From Streptomyces albipurpureus (GTDB lineage Bacteria > Actinomycetota > Actinomycetes > Streptomycetales > Streptomycetaceae), in the NCBI RefSeq assembly GCF_023701525.1, contig NZ_JAMQAW010000025.1, forward strand, positions 1 to 64,000: a stretch of 64,000 bases of DNA, read 5' to 3'. A program made the translations under genes and the position numbers. Below, piece after piece: positions 1 to 8,435 of this stretch; the stretch's first letter is position 1; every line of letters begins with the position of its first letter. The notes under the pieces are model-generated. The model searched no databases and was not told the DNA's origin. It worked only from the letters and a program-made list of their open reading frames with translations.

Positions 1-2730
1 CCAGGCACAGAACACGTGCCGATCGGCACACCGATCTGGAACACCCAGGTGTATGTGCTGGACCAAGCCCTGCGCCCAGTCGCACCCGGCGTCACCGGCG
101 AGCTCTACCTCGCCGGCACCGGACTCGCCCGAGGCTACCTCGCACACACCCCACTGACCGCAAAGCGGTTCATCGCCAACCCCTACAGTGAACCCGGCAC
201 ACGGATGTACCGCACCGGCGACCTCGTCCGATGGAACAAGGACGGCCAGCTTGAGTACGTCGGCCGCACCGACTTCCAGATCAAACTCCGCGGACTGCGC
301 ATCGAACTCGGCGAAATCGAGAACGTACTCACCGAACACCCCGACGTGGCACAAGCCGCCGTCATCGCACGAGAGGACGACCGGGGCGACAAGCGCCTGA
401 TCGCGTACGTGGTACCTGACCTGGGCACCGCGGTCGCTGACACCGACGTCCAGGTAGACGAGTGGCGCCACGTCTACGAGGACACCTATGCCGATTCCGG
501 CGATGAGGCATGGGGGGAGGACTTCCGGGGCTGGAATTCCAGCTACACCGGTGATCCGATCCCGCTGGAGCAGATGGTGGAATGGCGGGATACGGCGGTG
601 GCACAGGTGCTGCGGTTCGCACCGCGGCGGGTCCTGGAGATCGGTGTGGGTTCCGGCCTGCTCCTTGCGCACATCGTCGGCTCGGTCGAGGAGTACTGGG
701 GCACCGACATCTCGGCCACGGTGGTCGACCGCGTGCGGGAGCAGGCCGAGCAGGCCGGTCACGGTAGCCGGGTCCATCTGAGTGTCCAGGCGGCCGACGA
801 CGTCTCCGGGCTGCCCCGGGACGGATTCGACACCGTGATCCTCAACTCGGTGGTGCAGTACTTCCCGAGCATCGAATACCTGGACCAGGTACTGAGCCAG
901 ACCATGGAACTCCTATCACCGGGCGGCCGGCTGATCGTCAGCGACGTCCGCAACGCCGGGACCCTGCGGCTTCTGCTGACCGCGGTGCAGCGTGCGGCCC
1001 AGCCTCACGCCTCCCCCGAAAAGGTGCGGGCGCTGGTAGACCAGGCAATGCTCGCCGAGCGGGAACTGGTGGTCGCCCCGGAGTGGTTCGCCGAATGGGC
1101 GGCAGACCATTCGGCCGGCGCCGACATCCAGCTCAAGGCCGGCCAGGCACACAACGAACTGACCCGGCACCGCTACGAGGTCGTCCTGCACAAGGAGCCG
1201 GCCGAAACACTCGATCTGGCCGGAGTGCCCCCGGTCCCGTGGGGCCAGGAGGTCTCCGATCTGGCCGGCCTGGCCGGGTGTCTCGACCGAGCGCAGGGCA
1301 GCCCGGTCAGGGTGAGCGCAATACCGAACGCACGCCTGGTGGAGGAGGCCGACACGGCCATCTCCGCCGGTGCGCTGAGCACCCCCGCTCTCCATGGCGG
1401 ACCGCTTGACCCTCAGGACCTGGTCGAATGGGCGCGGCAGCAGGGCTGGCACGCGGTCCTCACCTGGTCGGGCGAGGCCGCCCACGGCTTCGACGCGGTA
1501 CTGCTGCCCGAGCGGCTGACCACGCGACGGGCCCTGTGCGGAGGTTTCGTTCCCAGCGATGCGGCCGGGCGCCCCCGGGCGAACACTCCCGCGCTCTCCA
1601 CCTCGATCGGTCCACTCCTGGCGCAGCTGCCCGAGTACCTGCGTGGACAGCTCCCGGACTACATGGTCCCGGCCGCGGTGGTACCTCTTCCGGAACTGCC
1701 GCTGACCCCAGCCGGCAAACTCGACCGGCAGGCCCTACCAGCGGAGCTTGGGCCCGCCCCGAGCAGCGGAGAGCCGCGCAACCCCCATGAAGAGAAGCTG
1801 TGCTCTCTCTTCGGTGAGTTGCTCGGTGTGGAGAAGGTCGGGATCGACGACGACTTCTTCGCTCTCGGCGGACACTCGCTCCTGGCCACCCGGCTCAGTT
1901 CTCGCATCCGCAAGCATTTCGGTGTTGACGTGCCCGTACGGACGATCGTCCGGTATCCCACCGTGGCCGAGCTGGCGGCCCTGATGCTCACCGGCGGTAT
2001 CCTCACCGAACACACCGACCCATACGCTGTCGTGCTCCCCTTGCACGACGATCCCGGGACGGGGAAGACGCCGGTGTGGTTCCTCCACGGTGGCGGCGGT
2101 CTCGGCTGGGTGTTCTTCTCGTTCGCGCCGTACGTGCGGGACCGGCCCGCCTACGCCCTCCAGGCCCGTGGCTGCAACGGAACCGATCCGCTGGCGGAGT
2201 CGGTGCAGGAGATGGTCGACGACTACCTCGGCCAGATACTCGAAACCCAGCCGGAAGGGCCCTACCACCTGGTCGGCTGGTCCTTCAGCGGCCCGGTCGC
2301 GCACGCCCTCGCGGAGGCCCTGGACCGGCGCGGGCACGAGGTAGGCCTCCTGGCGATCCTGGACGCCATGCCGTCGAGCGGGTTCAAGGACCTGCCCGGC
2401 GTGGAGGCGGCGGCGTTCCGGAAGGAAGTCGCGGAATTCATGGGCGAGTTCATGAACACGGGAAACCTGACAGACCTCCTGGACACCATGGGGAAGGTGG
2501 GGGCCAACAACCGGACCTTGATGAAGGAGTTCGACTCGCCGGTCTACCGTGGCGACCTGCTGTACTTCCACGCGAAGCTGGGCAAGGACTGGGGCTCGTA
2601 CGCAATCCACTGGCGGCAGCACGTCCTCGGTTCCATCGAGGAGTACGACGTGGACGCCTCACACGAATACCTGCACATGCCCAAGCCCGCTGGCCAGATC
2701 ATGCAGGTCATCGCCCGCCGGCTGGATTGA
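1..2730 (+). CDS. Non-ribosomal peptide synthetase, terminal module (5' truncated by window)
   Basis: This is the last module of an NRPS whose start lies left of the window; the reading frame is open from base 1. It begins inside an adenylation domain (GELYLAGTGLARGY, then MYRTGDL near residues 68-75, then the KLRGLRIELGEIE core). A SAM-dependent methyltransferase domain follows, with motif VLEIGVGSGLLL near residue 210, inserted before the last A-domain motif (LTPAGKLDRQALP, about residues 565-578). A PCP comes next (GGHSLL, phosphopantetheine serine at about residue 626), then a thioesterase with GWSFSG (serine about 761). The layout A-MT-A-PCP-TE is known from modules that load an N-methylated residue and release the peptide by hydrolysis or cyclisation. 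N-methylation and the amino acid used are inferences; the specificity pocket is not in view. Confidence 0.96.
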   Translation, partial: PGTEHVPIGTPIWNTQVYVLDQALRPVAPGVTGELYLAGTGLARGYLAHTPLTAKRFIANPYSEPGTRMYRTGDLVRWNKDGQLEYVGRTDFQIKLRGLRIELGEIENVLTEHPDVAQAAVIAREDDRGDKRLIAYVVPDLGTAVADTDVQVDEWRHVYEDTYADSGDEAWGEDFRGWNSSYTGDPIPLEQMVEWRDTAVAQVLRFAPRRVLEIGVGSGLLLAHIVGSVEEYWGTDISATVVDRVREQAEQAGHGSRVHLSVQAADDVSGLPRDGFDTVILNSVVQYFPSIEYLDQVLSQTMELLSPGGRLIVSDVRNAGTLRLLLTAVQRAAQPHASPEKVRALVDQAMLAERELVVAPEWFAEWAADHSAGADIQLKAGQAHNELTRHRYEVVLHKEPAETLDLAGVPPVPWGQEVSDLAGLAGCLDRAQGSPVRVSAIPNARLVEEADTAISAGALSTPALHGGPLDPQDLVEWARQQGWHAVLTWSGEAAHGFDAVLLPERLTTRRALCGGFVPSDAAGRPRANTPALSTSIGPLLAQLPEYLRGQLPDYMVPAAVVPLPELPLTPAGKLDRQALPAELGPAPSSGEPRNPHEEKLCSLFGELLGVEKVGIDDDFFALGGHSLLATRLSSRIRKHFGVDVPVRTIVRYPTVAELAALMLTGGILTEHTDPYAVVLPLHDDPGTGKTPVWFLHGGGGLGWVFFSFAPYVRDRPAYALQARGCNGTDPLAESVQEMVDDYLGQILETQPEGPYHLVGWSFSGPVAHALAEALDRRGHEVGLLAILDAMPSSGFKDLPGVEAAAFRKEVAEFMGEFMNTGNLTDLLDTMGKVGANNRTLMKEFDSPVYRGDLLYFHAKLGKDWGSYAIHWRQHVLGSIEEYDVDASHEYLHMPKPAGQIMQVIARRLD

Positions 2731-2746
2731 GGATTGGGGATTGGGG

Positions 2747-3436
2747 ATGGTCCAGATGACAGCGTTGGTGTGCGCTCCTTTCGCGGGAGCGGGACCTTCG
2801 TTCTTTCACCCGTGGCGGGCACTGGCCGGCGGGCGGTGGCGGGTTGTTCCGGTCGAACTGCCCGGCAGAGAGCGGCGCATTCTGGAGACGCCGTACCGGA
2901 ACGTGGTCGAGGCCGCCGTGAACTCCGTCGACGACGTCGTCGCGGACCTCGGCGAGAAGGAACGGATCGTATTGTTCGGGCACAGCCTGGGCGCGGTGCT
3001 CGCGTACGAGCTCGGGCATCTGCTGAGCGCACGTGATGTGAAGGTCGAACGACTGATCGTCAGCGGTTCGCCGGGACCGTGGACACAGAGGGAGAGACGG
3101 GCGACGGGCCTTCCAGAGGAGGAGTTCCTCGCCCGGGTCGAAGAGTTCGCGGGGTTCAGACACGAGGCCCTTGACCACCCGGAGATGCGTGAACTGATTC
3201 TCCCCGTGCTACGTGCCGACTGCGAAATGCACGAGAACTACGTTCCGAGCAGCGACAAACCGTTGTCGGTGCCGATCTGTTCGGTTCGAGGAAGCTCCGA
3301 CGGCCTGGTTGCGGCGGAGCAGGCGCAGGAGTGGCGGATGGCGACCACGGACAAGTTCAGCTATGTGGAGTTCCCTGGCGATCACATGTACCTGGTCGAC
3401 AGCGCCCGAGAGGTGCTCGGACTGATCGAGGGGTAG
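2747..3436 (+). CDS. Type II thioesterase
   Basis: This is a stand-alone alpha/beta-hydrolase thioesterase of the kind that clears misprimed acyl or aminoacyl groups from NRPS carrier domains. It shows the typical N-terminus LVCAPFAGAGPSFFHPW, the nucleophile motif GHSLGA with serine at about residue 80, and a C-terminal GDHMYL histidine. At 229 residues it has the usual family length. The ATG at 2747 follows a G-rich stretch 17 bases after the NRPS stop, which fits co-transcription; a second in-frame ATG at 2756 is possible. The open frame extends further upstream, but that part overlaps the NRPS thioesterase domain and is not credible. Confidence 0.93.
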   Translation: MVQMTALVCAPFAGAGPSFFHPWRALAGGRWRVVPVELPGRERRILETPYRNVVEAAVNSVDDVVADLGEKERIVLFGHSLGAVLAYELGHLLSARDVKVERLIVSGSPGPWTQRERRATGLPEEEFLARVEEFAGFRHEALDHPEMRELILPVLRADCEMHENYVPSSDKPLSVPICSVRGSSDGLVAAEQAQEWRMATTDKFSYVEFPGDHMYLVDSAREVLGLIEG

Positions 3437-3488
3437 TTCGCCCGCGGGCGCCAGCGTCCTCTGCTGCCTGACGAAAGGAAGCGGATCC

Positions 3489-4745
3489 ATGAGAGAGTCC
3501 GAAACGAGCCCGGATGAGCAGGTCGTCAGCCTGCTGGCCCCCGAATTCGAGGAAGATCCCATCGGGGCCCTCGCCCGCCTGCGAGAGAGGTCACCACTCG
3601 TACGCGTTGGATTTCCTGGTGGGAAACGCGTGTGGCTGATGACGCGCAGCGAGGAGATAAGAAAGGTAGTGAGCGACCCGCGGTTTGTCGTGGATGCCAG
3701 CAGGGTCCCGGGTCATGAGGGGCCGAGCGTTACGGAGCAGGTGCTCGCGACTCTCGACCTTTCGGACAAGCTACGCGACTACTTCGGGGTAAACCTGATG
3801 CTTGAGGACGGCGAGAGTCACGTTCGGTTGCGGCGTTTCCTCGCGCCAGCGTTCACCGTCCGGCGTATCGAAGCGCTGCGGCCGCGCATCGAAGAGATTT
3901 CTGCCAGCCTTCTCGACGTTCTGGACCGGAAGGGCTCCGGCGACCTTCTCCATGAGTACGCCGCACCTCTCACCAGTGCCGTCATCTGTGAGCTCATCGG
4001 CATCGACGAGGCGGACCAGCCGCAGATACGGAAGTGGATGGGCGAGTACGCCAATGCCGAGGCGGACTTCACCACAAGTCTGCTGAGCATGTGCGAGCAC
4101 ATCGAGGAACTCATCGGGCGACGTCGTGCCCGGCCGGCGAACGACATGATCTCCACCCTGGTGCAGGCTGTGGACACAGACGGCGTTCGGCTCAGCGAAG
4201 CCGACATCATCTCCCTGGCCGTGACTCTGGTGAACGCCGCGTACCACACCATGAACGATTTCATCCTCAACGCGGTTCTCGTACTGGAAGACAATCCGGC
4301 TCAGTTGTCTCTGCTTCGCGCCCATCCGCAAGGACTGCCTCATGCTCTCGAAGAGCTGATGCGGATTGCGCCTTCCGTGGCGAATGCCGGGACGCGGTAT
4401 GCGACCCAGGACCTGGAGCTCGCCGGGGTCTCGATCTGTCAGGGCGATGCCCTGACGGGTTCCATTCGCTCCGCCAACTTCGACCCCCGCTACTTCCCTC
4501 GGCCTGAACAGTGCGACATACAACGGGTGCAGAAGCCCGGGGAAGGCCATCTCTCCTTCGGCACGGGGCCGCACCGGTGCATCGGCGCGGCACTCGCGAA
4601 CCTCGAAGGCGAGGTAGCCATCGACCACCTGATGATCCAGCGCGACAGCCTTGAAGTCACCGTGAGCCGAGGGGAGTTGACCTACCACGATCCCCTGCCC
4701 GGTGGGGCCCCGCGGCTGCTCACCTCGCTGCCAGTCCGTATATGA
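3489..4745 (+). CDS. Cytochrome P450 with unusual I-helix
   Basis: A 418-residue bacterial class I P450. The heme loop FGTGPHRCIG carries the axial cysteine at residue 364, and the K-helix ExxR is E289-R292. The I-helix oxygen-activation motif is atypical: the usual (A/G)Gx(D/E)T reads A250-A251-Y252-H253-T254, so the acid is replaced by histidine. It lies 52 bases after the type II thioesterase on the same strand, preceded by GAAAGGAAG. In NRPS clusters such P450s often hydroxylate a PCP-bound amino acid or the finished peptide; which one applies here cannot be told from the sequence. A 21-bp inverted repeat closes the transcript. Confidence 0.93.
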   Translation: MRESETSPDEQVVSLLAPEFEEDPIGALARLRERSPLVRVGFPGGKRVWLMTRSEEIRKVVSDPRFVVDASRVPGHEGPSVTEQVLATLDLSDKLRDYFGVNLMLEDGESHVRLRRFLAPAFTVRRIEALRPRIEEISASLLDVLDRKGSGDLLHEYAAPLTSAVICELIGIDEADQPQIRKWMGEYANAEADFTTSLLSMCEHIEELIGRRRARPANDMISTLVQAVDTDGVRLSEADIISLAVTLVNAAYHTMNDFILNAVLVLEDNPAQLSLLRAHPQGLPHALEELMRIAPSVANAGTRYATQDLELAGVSICQGDALTGSIRSANFDPRYFPRPEQCDIQRVQKPGEGHLSFGTGPHRCIGAALANLEGEVAIDHLMIQRDSLEVTVSRGELTYHDPLPGGAPRLLTSLPVRI

Positions 4746-4763
4746 GGATCTGCCGGGTGACAC

Positions 4764-4806
4764 CCGAAGGCACCCCCGAACACCTGGTGTTCGGGGGTGC
4801 CTTCGG
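4764..4806. terminator. Bidirectional terminator between P450 and dioxygenase genes
   Basis: A perfect 21-bp inverted repeat (left arm 4764-4784, right arm 4786-4806, starting CCGAAGGCACCCCC) with a one-base centre. It lies 19 bases past the P450 stop and about 30 bases past the stop of the convergent PhyH-type gene, so it probably ends both transcripts. Confidence 0.9.
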
Positions 4807-4836
4807 TCCTCGGTGCGTGCCCCGGCGCGGCTGTGA

Positions 4837-5763
4837 TCAGCTCTTCACGGTGCCTTCGCGCAATCGGTCGATCATGTGCCGGGTCGTCTCGATCGGGCTC
4901 TCGTCGGGAAGGCTGCGGGAACGCGGCGGCAGCGCCGCGTTGAGCGCGGTCACCTTGTCGTTCCACTCGTCCTGCCCGGCGAAGGGGATCGTCTCGTTCT
5001 CCTGGTAGGGGGGGAACCGGCGGTAGCTGTTCAGATCGTTGGTGTCGGATCCGCGCACCAGCAGTGGGTCGAGGTAGATCCCTTCACTCCGGATCCGCGT
5101 GGTCGTCGCGATGTAGCCGATGTCAAGGCCGCACCGCCGCTTGGCGGAGGTGTTCGCCTCCGAGCAATGCAGCAGCTGGGGGTGGTGGATCGAGACATCG
5201 CCCGGCTTGAGTTCGATGTCCACGATTCCGGACTTCTCCGTCCACTCCCGCACCAGATCCTCGTCGGAGGTGGAGAACAGCATGTTGGGCTCGTCCGTGC
5301 GGGCCGACGGCTTGTGCAACGGCAGTTGGTGACTACCCGGGATCATCCGCAGGCAGCCGTTCTCCGTGCTGCTCTCGTCGACGGCCAGCCACACCGTCAG
5401 CGCCTCCATCGGGTCAAGCGCCCAGTATGCGCCGTCCTGGTGCCACAGCACGGGCTGCCCGTCGTACGGGGGCTTGCAGATGTAGTGGGCGGTGAAGCAC
5501 GCCAGATCGGGGCCGAGGAAGAACTCTGCGATATCCACCAAACGCGGGTCCGATACCAGACGTGCCCAGAAGGCGTCATTGCGGATCAGCGGATGGTGGA
5601 AGTGTTCGGGACGCAGATCCGGATACTTGTGGATGAGCCAGTCGACGTGGACGCGTACCTCGTCCAAAACCTCCGGTGGCACGACGCCGCGGATGATGGA
5701 GAAGCCCTGCTCGGCGTATTCCGCCGCAGCTTTCCTCAGTACGCCATCGCCAAGCGTGTCCAT
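4837..5763 (-). CDS. PhyH-family Fe(II)/2-oxoglutarate dioxygenase
   Basis: A 308-residue non-heme iron oxygenase of the phytanoyl-CoA dioxygenase family, which uses 2-oxoglutarate and O2 to hydroxylate a small substrate. The iron-binding triad is visible as WHQDGAYW (H108, D110) and the distal histidine in HHPQLLHCSEANTS (about H199), followed ten residues later by an arginine (about R209) that would bind 2-oxoglutarate. Family members in natural-product clusters hydroxylate free or carrier-bound amino acids. It is 43 bases downstream of the proline-hydroxylase-like gene on the same strand, so the two likely form an operon read away from the lone PCP. Confidence 0.9.
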   Translation of the reverse strand: MDTLGDGVLRKAAAEYAEQGFSIIRGVVPPEVLDEVRVHVDWLIHKYPDLRPEHFHHPLIRNDAFWARLVSDPRLVDIAEFFLGPDLACFTAHYICKPPYDGQPVLWHQDGAYWALDPMEALTVWLAVDESSTENGCLRMIPGSHQLPLHKPSARTDEPNMLFSTSDEDLVREWTEKSGIVDIELKPGDVSIHHPQLLHCSEANTSAKRRCGLDIGYIATTTRIRSEGIYLDPLLVRGSDTNDLNSYRRFPPYQENETIPFAGQDEWNDKVTALNAALPPRSRSLPDESPIETTRHMIDRLREGTVKS

Positions 5764-5806
5764 GCATCAGCTCCTTCTTATGTGCGAGGTCTTGGCCGGC
5801 GGCCCC

Positions 5807-6658
5807 TCACCACTCGAACGTCTCGCCTTGGCTCCGCTTCTCAATGCAGTACGTGCGGTAGGCCTGGGCCTTCTTGACCATCTCGTCGTCCCCGGCACGC
5901 CGCGCGGCCTCCACATACCAGTCGAACATCTCCCTGGCGTGCACGTGCCGCTTGAAGTGGAACTCGGCGAATCGGCGGAAGCCCGACCGCATGGTCGCGG
6001 GAGTAAGCTGCCGGCAGGAATCCAGAAGCTCTTCGAGTTCCACTTCGGTCGGCTCGGGTCGTTCCATGATGCGGACCGGATCGGTCATGGGAACGTCGCC
6101 GCGGATCGCGACCGGCTCTTCGGCGTCGGAGAAGTCGAGGCAGAGGGAGAGCCGGGCAGTTCCAGAGGTGCTGCCTACCGAATGAGGGTCGGTCGTGTGT
6201 ATCTTCCAAACCTCACCGCGACGGGCATGATAGACGATGTCGTTCTCCGAATGGACAGACTCTTCGCTGGTGCGCAGCGGAACCTGCAGCCTGGTGCCGG
6301 GTTCCTCGAATTCGAGGAAATCCACATGCGGGGCCATGCCGCCGTCGCGGAGGCTGAAGATGCGTACCCACTGCAACCGGTCAAGGGAGAAATGATCGGT
6401 CACCAGGGACATGGTGTTGGGTAGCTGCCGACCCAGTTCGGTGACGGTGAGACGGTCACCGTGGGGGCGGAAGGTGATGTCGGAATCGGTGCCGCTGCCG
6501 TTCGCCAGTACATGACACGACCACGCCCCGAAGGTGAGAGCATCGTACTCACCTTTGTACTCATGGTGATCCACGATGGATAGCTCGGAATCCAGTTGGT
6601 ACGAGTCGATGGGCAGCACCGCGAGCCGTTGCGACTTCAGCAACGAAATCCCCTTCAA
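5807..6658 (-). CDS. Proline 3-hydroxylase-like Fe(II)/2-oxoglutarate oxygenase
   Basis: A 283-residue protein that I recognise by its resemblance to Streptomyces type II L-proline 3-hydroxylase. An aspartyl/asparaginyl beta-hydroxylase-type cupin core has MAPHVDFLEFEE (H111, D113), RRGEVWKIHTTDPHS (H159) and the 2-oxoglutarate arginine in SGTARLSLCLDF (R169). It is followed by the helical C-terminal domain containing MFDWYVEAARRAGDDEM. It probably makes a hydroxylated amino acid, perhaps a 3-hydroxyproline or a relative, for the NRPS. The substrate is inferred from the family only. It is the first gene of a two-gene operon with the PhyH-type oxygenase and diverges from the lone PCP gene. Confidence 0.87.
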   Translation of the reverse strand: MKGISLLKSQRLAVLPIDSYQLDSELSIVDHHEYKGEYDALTFGAWSCHVLANGSGTDSDITFRPHGDRLTVTELGRQLPNTMSLVTDHFSLDRLQWVRIFSLRDGGMAPHVDFLEFEEPGTRLQVPLRTSEESVHSENDIVYHARRGEVWKIHTTDPHSVGSTSGTARLSLCLDFSDAEEPVAIRGDVPMTDPVRIMERPEPTEVELEELLDSCRQLTPATMRSGFRRFAEFHFKRHVHAREMFDWYVEAARRAGDDEMVKKAQAYRTYCIEKRSQGETFEW

Positions 6659-6846
6659 CGCATTGATGACTGGAAGCGTCCTGGCGCAAATTGGCGTTAC
6701 TCCAGGCCGTCACCGTAATTCCCCCCGAGATACCGTGACAACGGCCGCGCGGCCGACGAGCCTCGGCCCCGCCCGCCACGATGCCGACGGCGCGGCGGAC
6801 GGTGACATCGGACTTGCAGCCGAGGCAGGATCGGCACAGTCACTCC

Positions 6847-6864
6847 TGTCCCGTTGGCGGGACA
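6847..6864. promoter_or_regulatory. Palindrome, possible operator (copy 1 of 3)
   Basis: TGTCCCG-TTGG-CGGGACA, a perfect 7-bp inverted repeat with a 4-base spacer, in the divergent region between the dioxygenase operon and the lone PCP gene. Near-identical palindromes occur at 18288-18307 and 22309-22328. It overlaps an alternative TTG start of the PCP gene, which argues that this stretch is regulatory rather than coding. Confidence 0.45.
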
Positions 6865-6904
6865 ACCGGTGCGCGGCAATGGGTTCGCGCCGTTTCACCG
6901 GCCG

Positions 6905-7177
6905 ATGGAGGAATGGGACGGGCTGGCTAGGGAATTGGGGCTGCCGGTGTCACTCGTGCACGATATCTCGGCGCTGTGGGGTGAATTCCTCAACTGCGGC
7001 GCGGTCGGGGCTGATGACAACTTCTTCGCGCTCGGCGGCAATTCACTGATCGGAATTAGGATCATCGAGCGGGTGTCCCAGGAGTACGGCGTCGAACTGT
7101 CGGTGCGCGCGTTCTACCTGGCGGAGACCCCGGCTCGGGTTGCCGAACTGATCGAGCAGGGTCGGACTAGGTCATGA
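6905..7177 (+). CDS. Free-standing peptidyl carrier protein
   Basis: A 90-residue carrier protein with the phosphopantetheine site FFALGGNSLIG. It would hold an amino acid in trans for modification, for example by the neighbouring oxygenases or P450, before the residue is passed to an NRPS. No adenylation domain is fused to it. The ATG at 6905 is my choice; a TTG at 6854 or GTG at 6869 would add up to 17 residues, and none has a strong ribosome-binding site. The stop overlaps the ATG of the next short frame (ATGA at 7174), a sign that a coupled gene once followed before the region was damaged. Confidence 0.85.
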   Translation: MEEWDGLARELGLPVSLVHDISALWGEFLNCGAVGADDNFFALGGNSLIGIRIIERVSQEYGVELSVRAFYLAETPARVAELIEQGRTRS

Positions 7178-7386
7178 GGTTGACACCGGACGGCTGGCGC
7201 GACCTGGACCTCGACCGCCTCGCCCCGGCCCCGTACACAGCGGGCGATCCGCACCCGATCTGGAATGTGTGCAACCGAGCGCTTCCCTTGGCCGGTGAGC
7301 GTTTGATTCGGTCGTCCGGGTCCGTGTCGGGAGCGTGGCTGAGCCGGTCGCCGCAACTTTCGAGCAGTGGCTTCGTCTGCTACTAG
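7174..7386 (+). pseudogene. Possible truncated gene coupled to the carrier protein
   Basis: A 70-codon frame whose ATG overlaps the carrier-protein stop. The first 30 or so residues (MRLTPDGWRDLDLDRL onwards) look like a plausible protein start; the rest runs into DNA related to the neighbouring transposase remnant and has no recognisable domain. I read it as the 5' end of a cluster gene cut off by insertion of the IS4-like element. The family is not recognised. Confidence 0.3.
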
Positions 7387-8279
7387 GAGGGCGCTTCGTT
7401 CCGCTTGAGCCAGTGGGTGAGAGGGCACCGGTCCCGGCTCCATGCAGCTTGGCGCTCGGAGTCGCGGCTGGCCTCGGGAAGACAGGCGGGTTGATCGGGT
7501 TGGAGAGAGGACCAGTTGACGCTGCGGTCTGGGTTGAGCGGGGTTGTGATCGGGCGAGACGATGCGGACGAGACTCTCTCGCCACTGCCCTGGCCGACGG
7601 TGTCCACGGAGTGTTCGATGCCCCGGACCGCCACCCGCGCACCACGCGGCCCGTTCAGATGGGGCAGATGGGGCAGATAGCTGCCATCGGCCAACGCCCG
7701 GTCCATGGACAGGGCGAAGGAGTCGGTGGCGCGCCACCGCGGTTCCGCCCCCTGCGAGGCCGCCGAGGTGGATGGGTCGAGGGGCGGGAGGGCCAGGTCG
7801 GCCAGCAGAGTCGCCTTCTCGAACTGCGGCAACAGCCGCGTGATCAGGATGCGATCACCCATGCCGAGGCGATCGAAGACCGCCCCGATCGCCGCCTGTG
7901 TGCCGCGCGCCCGCAGCGCCGGCCCATGTACCCGCGGACAGGGGCCCGGCCTGATCTCGCCCGAGCGCGGGCGATCGAAGGCCGCGGCGTTCGCCGCGCT
8001 GCCGGGCGCGTCGAAGGTGGTGCTGTCCAGCGAGGTCCTGCGCGGGTTCCGCCAGAACGCCCCCGGTACCACGGGTGTTCCCCGTACCCTCCGGGTCCGC
8101 TCGAACAGCACCCGCGGCCGCCCGCCGTATCCCACCCCGGTGAACTGCCGCAGCGCCAGCGTGCGGTACACCACCAGTCGGGCCGGCAACAACCGAGCCG
8201 CACGCTCTCGGGCACTGGCTGGAGCGTGCGTAGTCGAAGACTCCATCGCGCCCGCATCCGAGAGCACCGTCTCACCCAA
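7383..8279 (-). pseudogene. Degenerate IS4-family transposase
   Basis: Conceptual translation on the minus strand shows pieces of an actinobacterial IS4-type DDE transposase: LLPARLVVYRTLAL near the N-terminus, SLDSTTFDAPGSAANAAAFD around the first catalytic aspartate, ILITRLLPQFEKATLLADLA, then WRATDSFALSMDRALADGSY. The usual spacing between these blocks is lost and the C-terminal YREK region is unrecognisable, so it is a decayed copy. It separates the lone carrier protein from the SARP gene and has probably removed whatever lay between. Clear terminal inverted repeats were not found. Confidence 0.6.
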
Positions 8280-8435
8280 GATGTCGGTCCCGGCGTATCG
8301 TCTTGGGTTCCGCCGGGCGGCGACGGCGAGAAGACCGGGTGCGAAACTGGAGATATCGGCCGCTCGGGTCCTTCTGCAGGCAGTGGATCAATCACCCAAT
8401 GGGCCGCGGAAAATTGAGTGACCGGGGGTTCTTCC

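Noticed and set aside
1735..2622. 295-codon minus-strand frame over the NRPS
   Set aside because: It is the mirror of the PCP-TE coding region, typical of GC-rich DNA, and has no domain of its own.
7335..8417. 360-codon plus-strand frame over the IS4-like relic
   Set aside because: It mirrors the decayed transposase on the minus strand and contains no domain.
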